From NCBI RefSeq assembly GCF_018143015.1, contig NC_054755.1:7929124-7993123 (forward strand): a stretch of DNA of 64,000 nt, read 5' to 3'. The position numbers and the translations under genes were made by a program. The notes below the pieces were generated by a model, which saw nothing but the letters and a program-made list of their open reading frames with translations, was not told the DNA's origin and searched no databases. Of the stretch, positions 11,111 to 25,800 are shown one piece after another (the first letter of the stretch is position 1; each line of letters starts with the position of its first letter). Source of the stretch: Lytechinus variegatus (Eukaryota; Echinodermata; Echinoidea; Temnopleuroida; Toxopneustidae).

Positions 11111-11707
11111 GAAGAAATAGAACGGGAATACAACAAAGATTAGAGAAAGAGTGAAGTTTAAGTCGGAAATGATCTAAGCTTTTGCAACAAACTTTGCTTA
11201 TTTTTAAACTTGGGAGCCTGTATGATAAAAGTTCGTTGGGGGATAAAAGCTAGTTATTTGTGCAGCCTGTGTAATGTGCAAATTTTGCTAATCAAGCTTT
11301 GCGGTAGAAAAAACAAAACGCCCTCCATTGACTATTCCAAACAGTATGGAAATGGGAGAACTTAATGGGATATGACGGTAGTCGGATCCCGGGTGGAGGG
11401 GGAGGGTCAAAGTTGCCGTGATCCCTATTAATAAATGAATAATAATTAATGAATAAGGGGTAAGAACAGGAAGGCGAATGAAATATAAAGAAATGAATTA
11501 AGGAAAATTATTTATTTAAAAAAGAAAGAGGAAGGGGAAAACTTGGCAAATAATTAATTACAAAACATTTAAATTGAAGTGGATGAAATGACCTTCAATT
11601 CTGCATGGGTGAAAACTATTATTTTTGTTTGCTTGTCAAGTTTCTTCGGTGAAAATTTGCCACCCTTCTTAGGCCCCTTTGGAAAATCCTCGTGATCCCC
11701 TGGTGAT

Positions 11708-12577
11708 CACTGTAAAAAAATATGAATCAGTCGTTAATACTTAATGAATTTAAGTAGAATTTATAATTTGTAATTATTTTTATTTTTTAAGTAGTTTTAG
11801 GCTTGTCTTTTAATTTACTTGATATATTTGGATTTAATATACATTGAAGAAAACTCACGCATTGCTGGCTTACTTTGATTGACTAAATCTAACTCAATTA
11901 GGCAAAGATGATTATTACTTATAAATTCTTGTTGAATGTACTTATACTTTTTCAATTAACGCCTTATTTAAACAATGCATGAATATTCATTAGACATATT
12001 AGAGCAAATAAATGTTTGGGATTTTTTTTTAGATAACTGTCATATCTATTTGTGTTTGAATTTTTCGGATGTGGGTGTGCTAACTATTTTATTCTTTTGT
12101 TGAATCAAAGAAAGAGCAACATTAAATAGTCATTTAGCAGAAAATTTCAGATGTCTTTTTAGGTTTTCGGAAAATGATTATTTGTAAGAATGAAACGATC
12201 ATGACGATTGCGTATAAATATCGATGTATAAGTACCTATACATGTAACAGGTAAGTGATAATGCACAAAGTCTAGTATTTGGATAGAAGATGTCTAAGAT
12301 GAAAATGATGCCACTAAAGTAAAAGTGGGACGATGGCGGAGTGGACTTTTGAATACGGAAAGTCCACTCCCCCATTTGATTTTTTTCAAACATTTTAGTG
12401 ATTGTTTTACTAAATTGAATTAAGTTATTTTAACTTAATTTTCTTGAGTGAAATGGATGCAAAGAAAATAAGTAAAGTTTACTTAAAACTACCAAACTCA
12501 TAAATACTTGAAAAAATTAAGGCAAAGGCTGTTGAAACAATTTTATTGAGTAATTTCAACTAATTTCTTTTACAGTG
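11708..12577. mobile_element. Foldback element with CACTGTAAAA termini
   Basis: The left end is CACTGTAAAAAAA and the right end is TTTTACAGTG. Both sides of the interior are rich in ACTTAA/TTAAGT words in opposite orientations. About 870 bp, no coding capacity, no clear target duplication. Confidence 0.5.
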
Positions 12578-13711
12578 TGATATGTACTTAACACATTCGT
12601 GACTTCACGCCGTACTTAAAATAAATTACTCTATCAAGAGATTTAGTTCGCTCTTCGCGCTCAAATGATTCCTTTATGGCCTGTTCATGAACTTTTACAA
12701 AGAAAATCAAATTAATATGAGCTATAGCAAATTTTGTTTAGTGGTATTTGTCCGAAACAAATAATGCCTAATTATTGTCAAGGAAAAACAAAGAGAATTA
12801 AAGAGGACTTTTCTCTGACTAAAAATCCATCAAAGATTTTAAAAGTTATTATTTTTTTTATTTGTGACGTCATATGCGAGCAGATTCCTCATTCATCGTA
12901 CATACATACAGAAGATACAATTTAAAAAAAAATTAGTGAAATATCATCTCTAAAAAGAAACAATGTTATAGGATACAATATCAAAAAAATCATATTTTTT
13001 AAAAAGAAAATTATATTCACTTATTTCTTACTTAAAAGTAATTAAGTGAATTATCATTTTCTAAAAAAACCGATAAAAAGTTAAAAAGTTATACTGCACG
13101 TACCTCTCAACAGATAAATAATTTCACACTCGTCCCTGAAAAATACTTTTTAGGGAATTTAGCCATCATGAACCATTAAAAAATCAGTCTTAAAGCAAAA
13201 TCTTTTTACTCCTGACCAACTTCACTGTCAGTGTTTTTATTACTTTTTCTGGATTTTTTACAACAAACTTTTCTTCAGGATGTAAATTACCATGTCTCAA
13301 ACAAATGGTACTCTTTCTAGTTCGTGTTGATCTGTTCAAACACTGCATCGTATCAAGGGGGTGCAATAAAGGTTCAGGGAAATCCCCACGTCCAAATCTG
13401 TCAGAGGGCAAGTGGCCACGCCCCTTACTACATCAGGTGACTCTCCCAGCTGTTCAGAGGTGGATCGGAACGGAAGAAAGGTGTCATACATGTACCTTGT
13501 AAGTAACTTATTCTTTCTTTTAAACTCTTATTAAAGATTGACATGAAACTATAACTAAGGTTGAAGGAAACTAAAGCTTACATAAATCAATTGGGTGTTG
13601 CATGTGAAGTTTGATTTTTTTTTGTTTCTTCCCCCTATCTCACAAAACTAGCTCGGGTCGGGAGACGTTTGCTAATTTACTCCGCAGGCTTGTGATGAAG
13701 CCCGGTTGACG
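12578..13711. other. 5' flank of the MFS gene
   Basis: AT-rich until about 13300, then GC-richer up to the start codon (13640-13790). I see no TATA box that can be trusted. The GC-rich part is the likely core promoter and 5' UTR. Confidence 0.35.
13695..13709 (+). promoter_or_regulatory. Five-codon uORF ending 2 nt before the MFS start
   Basis: ATGAAGCCCGGTTGA ends two bases before the main ATG at 13712. If it lies in the mRNA leader it could reduce or delay initiation on the transporter frame. Transcription start unknown. Confidence 0.4.
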
Positions 13712-13836
13712 ATGTCACTGTGCGGCGGGAGGTGCGGGAAGAGCAGCGAGGCCGAGGGTAGCAGAAATTCCAGTGGCCAAGCTTACTACGCTCTCTTTAT
13801 TTTTACTATTTTGACTGCTGTTAATCAGCTGCACAG
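13712..13836 (+). CDS. MFS transporter exon 1 (125 bp)
   Basis: The ATG has A at -3. It encodes a Ser/Gly/Cys-rich cytosolic tail and most of helix 1, ending CAG|GTAATT. The two leftover bases AG plus the first A of exon 2 make the Arg of the helix 1 motif, which is what ties this distant exon to the rest. Confidence 0.85.
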
Positions 13837-16800
13837 GTAATTTTGATTGATATGTGGTGAAATGATTGCAGAGATTATACAAATACAGTTGTACCGTAGT
13901 TTAGTAAGTAATAATATTTTAATTAATGTCAACCAACAACAATGTTTTGTCAAAGTAATTAAACTGATGGCATAGTGATGCATATTCTTCTAAAAAAATA
14001 TATTTAAAATTTTAGTTAAGCCTGTAATGCTGTACATGCAACATTATTAAGTATTCTGAAGGGAATTTCAAAAGAAAGATGACAGAAAAAAAATGCAAAA
14101 GACAATTGTAATAACTTTATTCAAATGAAAAACAATGCTGTAATATTGTAATGCATATTTGTCCAACTTGATATAGTAGTACAATACCATTTGCAATCCA
14201 CCAACAGTTGCACATGCACAGCTAAGACAAGAGGGATGCAATGAGAAGCTGATTAAAGCAAATTAGATTTCGACAATGTCTTCGGATAAAGGCGTAGCTG
14301 ATCAATCAATAACTTTATTACTGTAGCTATTTGGCATTTGGATTAGTGATGGAAGTTCTGATATTTGACAGAAAATATTTTTTTGATGTGACTGAAGTTT
14401 TATGACAGGTTGTTTGGGACTTGAAGATATATACCTATATCCCGATCACAAGTATCGATACCGACACGTCACCATAACGTTTCCATGAATCATAACATGC
14501 TACTCTGAACCTACGAACTTGTCTGAAATCTCTTTATTCGGAGTCCAACATGGTGTCCGAAGTGGGATTCATGGAAAATTTTCCGTAATTAAGACTTGTG
14601 CGGACATTTCAAATGCTATCTTGGAGAAGGAAAATCACTTTGCAATGCTGATTTTGAGCCTCGAAACGTGAGTAACTTTTGCCGATTTCAGTCATTTCTT
14701 ACTACAGTCCCAGCTATTGAAAATGGCGTCTTGTCAAATAGGCATCCCGGTACCACAGCCGATGTGCTGCAAGGGCAATTTGGAGTCAAATTGGAAGGCC
14801 TTTGAGGAGTCATGGAACGACTACCGCATAGCGACAGAGCTAGATAAGAAGCCAGATAGCGTGCAAGTAGCAACTCTCAGATCAGTGATGGGCCAAGATT
14901 GTAAGGATAGATTGGCAACCTTACCGATGAGTGATGCAGAGAGACTGAAACCACAGATCATTGTCAAAAAACTGGCAGAACATTTTGCTCCAGCAAGGAA
15001 TGTGCTATACGATCGGTATGTCTTTCATAGTGCCGTGCAACAGCAAAGTGAAAGTGTTGACCAGTTTGTTGTGCGGCTGCGCCAACTGATCAAGCCTTGC
15101 AAATTTGGTGACCTGGAGGAGGAGATGATCAGGGACAGGTTGGTGCTTGGGTGCAAGGACAAGCAGGCACAGGCACGCCTTTTCAGAGAACAGGATACTG
15201 TGTGCACCTTGAAAAAGGCAATCGCAGCCCTGGAAGTTAGTGAGCTATCCCAGCAGCAACTTAGAATTGTAAAGGGAGAAGAGACTGTAAATTACATGCA
15301 GAACCAGCGTAAGAAGGGAAAAGCGAGCAGCCGACAGCAGCAGTTCAACTCCAAGACAAGAAACATGGATAAGAAATCAGGAAAGAATTTCACTGCACAA
15401 AAAGACGAGGTTAGTGGATGCAGATTCTGTGGTGGTAGCCATGGAAAAGGCCGTGAAAGCTGTCCAGCATATGGAAAAACCTGTCGAAAGTGCAGCAAAC
15501 AAAACCATTTCCAAAACGTATGTAAAGCTAAAGTGCAGAGAGGTATGAAACCCTCCTCTGTCTATCAGCTGGACAGCAGTGATGATGAAGATGCACTGAC
15601 AGTGGAGGAGGTAGGGACATTGAATATTCACGATGGTGGAAAGAAGCTGACCTTGCCATTGGATGTAAAGATAAACGAACATCAACAAGGAAAACTGGAA
15701 TGTTTGATAGATACAGGGTCAACATGCAATGTGCTATCCTACAGACAAGTGTGTGAGCTGGAGAATTCAGGACAACCTTGCATTGATCCAAGCAAATCCA
15801 GAATAAGGCTGTTGAATCGTAGCATAATTCCAGTTCTGGGAGAGAAGACGTACACTTGTCATTATGGTACCAAGCAGCATGATATAACATTCAAGATAGT
15901 TGATGTCGAACACATACCCCTATTGTCCAGCAAGACATCCATCGACATGGGACTGATTACTGTCAATGTTACTGATGAGGTCAACGTAATGGGGGACAGT
16001 ATTATTGATGACTATGCTGATGTCTTTGAGGGTCTTGGTTGCCTGCCAGGTGACTACGACATGGAGATCGATCCATCCATTCCCTCAGTCAAGAACTTAG
16101 CTAGAAAGGTGGCAGTGCCTCTGAAGGGAGAACTGAAGCAGAAGCTTGATGAGCTAGAGCAGAGAGGCATTTTGAAGAAGGTTTCAGCACCCACGGACTG
16201 GGTCAGCAACACGGTTTTGGTCAAGAAACCAGGCAAACTCAGAATCTGCTTGGATCCAAGAGAACTGAACAGAGCGCTGAAGAGACCACACTATCTTATG
16301 CCCACGATGGATGACATCCTACCAAAGCTTGCCAAGGCCAAGGTGTTCTCAGTGCTAGATGCGAAGGACGGTTTTTGGCAAGTGAAGCTGACAGAAAGGA
16401 GCAGTTTACTGACGACATTTGCAACGCCATTCGGTCGTTATAGATGGACTCGTATGCCCTTTGGCATATGTACAGCACCGGAAGAGTTTCAGAGAAGGCA
16501 ACATGAGATCATTGAAGGCTTATCTGGTGTTGATGTTGTGGCAGATGACTTCCTAGTATATGGCAGTGGCGCTAATCTGGAGGAAGCCTTAGCAGACCAC
16601 GACAAGAATCTCCGCAAGTTCTTGGCAAGAGCAAGAAAGGTCGGGCTAACCTTGAACAAGAAGAAGCTCAGATTACGACTGAGTGAAGTGCCATACATGG
16701 GACATCTCTTGACAGCAACTGGCCTTAAACCGGATCCAAAGAAGGTACAGGCTGTTGTGGAGATGCCAACTCCGACTGACAAGAAAGGTGTCCAGAGGCT

Positions 16801-19800
16801 ATTGGGTAGTGTTACTTACCTTGCAAGATTCTTGCCTCGACTATCAGATGTGGCGGAGCCTCTGAGGCGTCTGACTGACAAGGATGTGCACTTTGAGTGG
16901 AGACCGGAACATGAGGAAACGCTCAAAGAGGTGCAACAACTCCTCACGCAAGCTCCAGTGCTCAAGTACTATGATGTAAAAGAGGAGGTCACCATACAAT
17001 GTGATGCTTCGGAGAAGGGACTGGGAGCGACCTTGCTTCAGAATGGGCAGCCAGTATCATTTGCATCTAGATCCTTGACAAGGAGTGAACAAAACTATGC
17101 CCAAATTGAAAAGGAGTGCTTAGCTATAGTATACAGCTGCGAGAAGTTTGACCAATTCATACGGGGAAGAGATGTAACAGTGCATACCGATCACAAACCC
17201 CTCGTACCAATCTTCAAGAAGGCTATACATAGTGCCCCAAAGCGGCTCCAGAGGATGATGCTAAGACTCCAGAACTACCATCTGGATGTGATATACTGTC
17301 CAGGGAAAGAAATGTATATCGCTGATTGGCTGAGCAGAGCGTTCTTACCAACCACTGAAGGCAGAGATAAAATCTATCAGGAGATAGAACAAATCAATCA
17401 GACTGAATACGTCCGAATCAGTGATGCAACGTCTATTCAGCTGCAAAAGGAGACGCTCCGAGATCCAGCACTGCAGACACTGACATCAGTAGTAATGAAC
17501 GGATGGCCGGAGACCAAAGATGATGTTCCTGTAGTAGTACGTGAGTACTACAATTACCGAGACGAAATAACGGTACAGAATGGAGTTCTGTACAAGGGCA
17601 TGAAAGTCATTGTTCCATCAGCCATGAGAGCCCTAATGCTGAATCGAGTGCATAGCAGTCACCTGGGAGTCGACGCCTGTGTTAGACGCGCTCGGGATGT
17701 TCTCTTTTGGCCAGGTATGCAGGCAGAGGTGAAAGAAAAGGTGACACAATGTAGCACCTGCAATGCGTTTCAGCCAAAACAACAAAAGGAGCCTATGTTG
17801 TCGTATGATATTCCGAGCAGGCCTTGGAGTATCGTGTCACAGGACCTTTTCACTCTTCACAACGAGGACTATCTGATAACCGTTGACCACTACAGTGATT
17901 ACTGGGAGATCGACAAGATAACAGGTGACACCAGAGCAGCAGTCATTGTGGCATGCACAAAAGGCCATTTCGCACGATATGGACGTCCAGACAAGGTGAT
18001 AACAGACAATGGACCCCAGTTTGTTGCCAAGGAGTATGCTCAGTTTGTTACCGACTGGGAGGTTGAGCATATAACCTCTTCGCCATTGCATGCTCAAAGC
18101 AATGGAAAAGCAGAATCAGCAGTGAAAATTGCCAAAACTCTCCTAAAGAAAGCAGCAAAACAAGGAGAAGACATCCAGTTGGCTTTATTGGATTGGAGGA
18201 ATACTCCTGCTGATAGTGGTGCCAGCCCGGCACAAAAGATGATGGCTCGACGAACCAACACTCTACTACCAACACCAGAAGCACTCCTTAAACCACAAGT
18301 AATAGGGGGTGTATCACAACACATCAGTCACAAGAAACAGAGGGCCAAGAAATACTATGACCAAACAGCAACACCACTCCCTGAGCTAGAGATTGGACAA
18401 CCGGTCCGCATCCAGCCTAAGAATCGTGGTTTGGAGTGGGGCAAAGGAATCTGCATGGAGAAAGTTGGTCCACGGTCATTCTTGGTTCAAACAGAAGCTG
18501 GCCGAATGCTAAGGAGGAACCGGAGGTTCTTGAGATCAACAGCTGAACCTCTCATTCCAGACACACAGATGGCTGAGACAGAGAGCCCAACAACAACACG
18601 TGATAGCCCAGAAGATGCTACTATATTCCAGCCAGTGGGTCAACAACCATCCTACGCTGAAGTGACAGCAAAACCAGTCGAATCGCGTGCTAAGGAGGTA
18701 CCCGTGAACAACTCTCAGACTCAATCAACAAGCGCTGGTCGCGTAACGAACCAATCGAACTGGCCTACCAAATCTACGCGCACCAGAATAGGAATCCAGA
18801 TGCCAGCGAAATATAATCAGTTCGTTAGCAAATAACCTACACCGTAAGGATGATAACTGAGAGACTGGACTTGTATAAAGAAGCAAGTGTATATAGTTAC
18901 AGAACAGTTTTTTTTTTCGCGTTTTTTGATAGTTTTGATAGTTTTTTTTTCGCGTACGAAGGATCTCAAGTTCAGATGCAGCCTTGGAATGAGTTTTTAA
19001 TATGATTTTTTCAAGACGTGGGACTCATTTCTTCATTTGACTTCACACACTGGACATTGAACTCTGTGCCAAAAATGCTGATAAATGGACAAGAGACTCA
19101 TATTTTTTTTTTTCACATGTTTTTTATTTTTGAATTGATTTGAATGGTATCACTGAATGTAATGTGACTGGGATGCAGAAGCTCAGCAAAACGATTCACA
19201 CAAAACAGAAAAAAAAAAAAAATCATCTTTTAATGAAAGTTTTCACTATCCTTTTTCTATTTTTTTAAAAGGAAGGGAGATGTTTGGGACTTGAAGATAT
19301 ATACCTATATCCCGATCACAAGTATCGATACCGACACGTCATCATAACGTTTCCATGAATCATAACATGCTATTCTGAACCTACGAACTTGTCTGAAATC
19401 TCTTTATTCGGAGTCCAACAGGATACACCACCATAACACTATTTTACTGTGCAAAGACTGATTATTCACCGAAAGTTCGAAGCCATGCAGCACATAAGTT
19501 TCAAACAAAGCTGGTCACATTTAAAGAGAAATTCCAGTAGTTGCAGTAAACACTGATTTCATGAGAAAGTCTGTAAAATAAGGCTTAATTGTCAGTATAT
19601 CATCGAGGATCTAGATCTGGTACAGTAACATAAACTGAACTTTGTGAAATCTAGGCTGAAAAATGTTCAGACTGAAGATCCCCAACACAGATAAGCGCAC
19701 GTGGGACAGGGTGTAATTATTGCTTCGAATGTCGGGCCCGACGCGCTACCCAAATCCTTTGCTTATTTGCTGATTTATCAGCAATTACACAATTTCTTCT

Positions 19801-22800
19801 AGAATCCTTTGGCACATACGTTTTATTTATACAAACAGACACTTTGGTGGTCATTTCATTGGATTCTATGCGAACTCATTTTGATATCGTTACCAAAACT
19901 AGCATTTACCTTTCAAGGACAAGTCCACTCCAACAAAAAGTTGATTTGAATAAAAAGAGAAAAATCCAACAAACATAACACTGAAAATTTCATCAAAATC
20001 GGATGTAAAATAAGAAAGTTCTGACATTTTAAAATTTTGCTTAATTTCACAAAACAGTTATATGCACATCCTGGTCTGTATGCAAATGAAGAGACTGATG
20101 ACGTCATCCACTCACTATTTCTCTTGTATTTTATTATATGAAATATTCTAATTTTCTCCTCATTGCCAGGTGAAACAACGATTAATTCCTCCCTGGTCAT
20201 GTGGAATTGGCATTTTTAAATACTATATGGTTCAGTCAAGTTGGTTCTTATTGTCAAATTCATAACATATTAAATATTGTATATTTCAAACAATGAAAAA
20301 CAAAAGAAATAGTGAGGGACATCATCGACTATCTCATTTGCATGTCACTCAGTTGTGCGTTTCACTATTATGAGAAAATTAATCGAAACTTTAAAATGTC
20401 ATAACTTTCTTATTTTACATCCGATTTTGATGAAATTTTTGGTGTTGTTTTAGTTTGATTTTTCTCTATTTATTCAAGTCAACATTTTTCTGGGGTGGAC
20501 TTGACCTTTAAAAGCTGAATACAATATGATTGACTATAATTCATACCCACTGCAGTTCTAGATTCGGTTAGGCATTCCCTATTGATGAAGTAGTCTAAAA
20601 TAGGAAAATCAAGTCCTGAGTCTTTGATGTAAAAAAACTAAATTGATAAGGCATCATCATTATTTGGTCATATCACATTTGGAGGTATTTCTCTTTGAGG
20701 GGGTTTAAGTCAGCTAGAGCATTGCTGACTGAAAACTGGTATTAGTCTGCTGTGCAAACCCTTCACTCAACCTAAGGAGTCTAAATAGGTAGCCTCATGT
20801 ACAGAAGGCCCTATAATGTGCTAGATCCTGTGGTGCATCAATAGTCTACAAGTGTAGACCCACTTCTGCAGTCATGTGTGTACCACAGCTGATTCAAGGA
20901 GTCTGCATAGCAGACTAGGTCTACTGTGGGATGAGTACCGGTAACCGTATTGTTGTCATGAGCCAACGACTTGAGATCATAAAAGCGAAGATATTATCGT
21001 TACACAGAGGAATTGCCTGGTAGACTTCGCTTTTTCCACATCTCTCCCGTCGTTTAATAATGCTACAAATGCCAGATTCATAAAGGTCTTGGAATTTTCC
21101 ACTAGGAATGTGGAGTTTATCGGCAGCATAATCCAAACTCTCGCAGAAGTTTCTTGCTTCTACTCGTACTTGCCATTGTGGATGAAGAAAGTGACATCAT
21201 GTCATGTGACTTATATGCATTACCTTCTTCTTTTCAACATATTCCTAATTGGTCCGATTTATTTCTTCTCATACATATGCATGAGAATTTTTCGTACGAG
21301 AAACTGGCGTCATTTCAAAGTTTATAAGAAAAAAAAAAAACATCATAAGCAAGACGGGAGTGTATGTAGGCGGTGGATGATTTGCATCCACAAATGCGTA
21401 GTCTTCGCCAGATCAAACGTATCACTTGCGTTCAGCTTAACAGCAAAAAAAAAACAATAACAGCAGCCTCTGCCTTGATTAGAGGCTTGCACAGTCCCTG
21501 ATTAAAACTTTGTTCAACAAATGGGTCTCGGCACACAGACTATAGCACATATAAAACTTCCTGTTTCAATTACCGAGTGAGAGCTAGGGCCTTCAAGTAT
21601 ACAAGGTATTATAGGCTGCACATTCAGACCCTTAATTCAAGTGAGTGGGTTGCACAGCAGACTACATCCAGCTCGTGCCCCATTCCCCTTTTCAGAGGCC
21701 AAGAAAAATTATTTATTGGTAAATTTGCTCACATAAGTGATACCTTTTCTGGACTAAAATCCCCCACCCCCTGAAAATCATGGAGCAGCCCTGTTGCTGG
21801 ACTCGTGTGAAGACCTGCTGTTGATCAATGATTCAATCGGGATCTGTGCCTGCAGAATAGCATTGATAGATGGATGGATGGACGGACGGACAGACAGACA
21901 GACAAATAGAAAGAGAGAGAGAGAGAGAAAAGGATTATATTGGTATATTCTTAATAAATCCTTAATTATTTATCAAAACTTCTTTCACATATTTATTCAA
22001 AATTGACTGTCTTTTGTGACGTCACCATAGCTGTATAACCAGTATTTCTTCCCCAAATCATAAAGGAAGATTTAGAGTCCTCCTTTAGCTAATTCTTAGA
22101 AACTAGCTTTGTTTTGAGGATTTCATCTACATACCATTTCTCATCATTGTATACCAAATTCATACAAATATATTGTCATTGCTTTATTATCTGCGTTTAA
22201 CAAATTTTATACTTCACCTTTTATCCCCCAGATATTTGCTGATAGCTGCCATCGAACCAATGTCTAATGACCTACAATTTGGAGACAAGATTTGCACCCC
22301 TTTCAACGAGACATCCATTGATATTTACATTCAAGATTATGACGATAACATTACTGCTGAAGAATTCTGTTTGTATGATGATGGTATTAGGTATGTATTC
22401 TTGTCTAGCCTACAGTTTTGTTTTGAACCAAGAAGAAGTTGACATTGATTCTACCTCCATGGGTTACTCTGTTTGGGCCTGAACTCCTTGACCATTGACC
22501 ACCCTTTCCCAAAATCTCTATATACACATGATACTGCTACACACATTCTGTTCTTTAGTTACTGCATATGTTTGTATTCACATTTGAAGTGTTCCAAGGC
22601 AACACTGTACCGGTGAGCAGTTTTGTGTTCAAAGTACATATGCCCAAGATACTGGATAGGAGCTGATAACAGACTGAAGCAGATAATGAAGGGAGATACT
22701 AAATGTGCTTGTTCTTTCTATCCAATGCCTAAAAATACAATTACTACATGCTGGGTATTTCATGTGGAGCGTTGTGGCCCAGTGGATTAGTCTCCTGGCT

Positions 22801-25800
22801 TTGAAACAGAGGGTCATGGGTTCAATTAAATCCCAGCCATGTCGTAGTTTCCTTCAGTGAGAAATGTATCCACATTGTGCTGCACTCAACCCAGGTTAGG
22901 TGAATTGGTACCTGGCAGGAAATGCGCTGAGCGCTGGAAGGCTGCTTGAGCTAAAGCCGAGGTATCCAAGTCCTTTAGAAATGCATAGAGACGTTATTCA
23001 TCATGTGACATGCTATACAATACAACAACTGTGTATTATTATTATTATTATTATCATTATTGGTCTGCTCATAGAGGTAAAGATTGCAAAGTTCTTTCCC
23101 TATGCTCTATATTATGTAGAATTCATAATTGCTATTGATAATTGAAACCATTCAACCTAAGAGTTTTATTAGACTCAATTTTGATTTCGCACATTATGAT
23201 AATGCATTAGGCCCATTGTACAATTTGGCCATGTTTGTATTGACAAGGCTGTTAAATGTATGCATTGTATTTTTTTTTTTGGGGGGGGGGCATATCCTTA
23301 TGACAGTTAAACCCTTACTCCTACATTGTATGTAACCCTACCACCCATAAAGTACCCTCTAAAAGAAAAAATAAATAAAACCACAAACTGTGTATTTCCC
23401 AGTTAGCTTCTTAAAGGTTATATGATTAGCTATCAGAACTAAAACACATACCTTTTCACAGACATATGCAGGATTGACTGGGGGGGCACATGCACATGGG
23501 GATCAACTTTTTCTGGCTAAAAATTCTCTGACAGGCTGCCCCCCCCCCCATGTTCATCACTCCAGTCACACCCAGCTGCCCCCCCCCATGACACCAATGG
23601 GGAAGAGGGGAGGGGTAAAAATAATTTTACACACTCTTCTTTTCCCAAATTTCCACATTTCTGGGGGGGGATGAGTGGCAGGATTATCTGCCATTGAGTA
23701 CAATAGATATTTTACCGAGTACAGTGATAATCATTTTTCTGTCTTGATTATTAATTTTTTTGTTTTGTTTCTTGTGTTGATTTAATGTATCCAAGGTGCA
23801 CCAATCAAACTATGTTCCAAAACACCACTCTCTGTGACTGGCTGTACACCGGCACAGGCTCGGAGTATGAGATCCTTGCCGGACCTGTCTTCATCATCGT
23901 TCTTGGCATTCTCGGCGTTCCAGTCACTGTCCTTGCTGAGATGGGACGTGTCAATCGACGGAATGTTGTCGGGGTGTGTACAATCTGCTGGAGTCTCACC
24001 ATCCTGTGCACGGGTTTCTCTCAAACGTTGGCTGAAATCTACGTCTGGCGGTTTCTCTTAGGGTTCTTGTAAGTTTTTTTGGGTCCAGGTGGCCATTGGG
24101 AAAGAGATGCTGTCAGGGCGACTCGGGTGATATCTGTCGCATCGCCCCAAGGCCAGTCAATATTGCTTTAATAACTTTAGTTCTGCTCTGAAGCACCTCG
24201 AGCATCGAATCAAGATGGAAAGTGCGCTATACAAATCTCATGTCTTATTATTATTAGTATTACTTTTGACCCTTGTTCCCATGGTAGTTGTCATTGATTG
24301 TATAATAACCATTCTTGTCTTATGTAAAACATTCCTACTATTAACCCAATTCTTTGTAGAACTTGTTTGTAATTTATGCATGACTTCATGCTCAACCTTA
24401 CGTCCAACTGGTGACCTGTTCTGGTGCTAAATGAGATATGAACCCCCATTTTTTTCTTCTTTTTTAACATTGTGGAAATAAATATCCTAGTATAAAACTC
24501 TAATAAAATTTTAGATAAATGAAATGATCGTTAGCAACAAGAACATTACTAGATTGGTAAGACTGTTGTGAAAAAAACATGCTTATTTACTAACCACTTA
24601 CACAATTACAACCTAACAATATAATCCTTGTTCAAAATGACACTCATTAATAAGCACTTAAGTGCCTGGTTTTGATTTTGTTTTCATCATAGAATTGTGT
24701 CCATTCTTACTTTCTCTTCAAGTTTGTGTTAGCTGTTAGACACTAATCAACTCAACCGTTTCCATATACATGTATTGATATGATTATTACATACGTGTAT
24801 TACTTTCTGTATGTGTACTAATATTTCAGATGTAATCCATTTTCATGTTTTTCTGTAGTGAAGCACCTTTCAACCCCTTTTCTATGACTCTACTTGGGAC
24901 TTTCTTTGGTCCAGTAAGTATAATTTTTTTCATCCTCAGGTGCTGTTCTGGAAAACTGTCATAAATTTTGTCATTTCTCTCCGCGATGAGAGACCGCTTT
25001 GGTCGTCACAAATTAGTATTCTGAAGATTGTCTTTTCTCTGTCACATTCCCCAAAATTTCCGCCCATCTTTTCACAGACAAACCACTAAAAAATCAGTGT
25101 TAGTTCCACGTGTGATCCCTTCTAGCCAATAGGAAGGCCTGAGGACACATGGGGCGTATCCTCAATGCAGCAGCTAGCACTGTGCGACTGCGCGTACATT
25201 AATGTGGTTAATTACAGAGAGAGGGGAGCTGAGAAGGATTTTAAGAAGAGAGATAGAGAAAAAAATGGGAGAAAAGGGGGGAAAAAAGGAGGAAAAATGC
25301 TCTCTCCATTTCAGTTGTAAGGATGTGCTTGATCTACTATCTCAATTTTCTTTTCGCCAGTGTATCATTTTATTGTTATATTGTGTATCTGTAATTTTTA
25401 TTTCTTGTACGTCCTGTACTTCATCCTAAAGTAAAAAAAAATAACCTGGACTAAATTTCATTGTATATTACTTCCCTTCGTTTTACATTGAATAAAGGTG
25501 ATGCTTAAAAGAATAGGGCATATTGTAGTATGAAAAAAATATTTTTGAAAATAGTCATGGATGATGAGTGAAACCAAGACAACAATCTCATCTAAAAGAT
25601 ATCATTGCGTCTTGACATTTAGTCAACATGGTATCGGGATATTTTGGTACTGAAAGAAATTTTAAAGAAAAATTAAGAAAATTTATTAGTGCGAGACCCT
25701 GTCATAACCTTTGTCATAGCTTTTGTTGTGCTTTAAAATTATAGAAGAGACAACATTAATGACAATATTGATGAAAAATGTTATGACATCCACCAGAATG

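Larger units (their letters stand above)
14411..19420 (+). mobile_element. Ty3/gypsy LTR retrotransposon (5.0 kb), near-intact
   Basis: Two 140-bp LTRs (14411-14550, 19281-19420; TGTTTGGG to GTCCAACA) differ at two positions, 98.6% identical, so the insertion is fairly recent. Directly after the 5' LTR, TGGTGTCCGAAGTGGGATT is a primer-binding site complementary to a tRNA-Leu 3' end. A polypurine tract, AAAAGGAAGGGAGA, abuts the 3' LTR. One 1370-codon gag-pol frame fills the interior. The tRNA-Leu primer, short LTRs and single fused frame recall Mag/SURL-type elements of echinoderms. No target-site duplication is visible (AGGT left, GGAT right), so the flanks may have changed. No envelope gene. 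It lies in MFS intron 1, sense orientation. Confidence 0.93.

Noticed and set aside
13190..13411. 73-residue minus-strand frame with a basic C-terminus
   Set aside because: The composition looks plausible, but there is no recognisable domain, no splice partner, and it lies in the promoter region of the MFS gene.
14401..19430. Target-site duplication of the Ty3 element
   Set aside because: The flanks AGGT and GGAT share only GG; no 4-5 bp direct repeat exists at the LTR borders.
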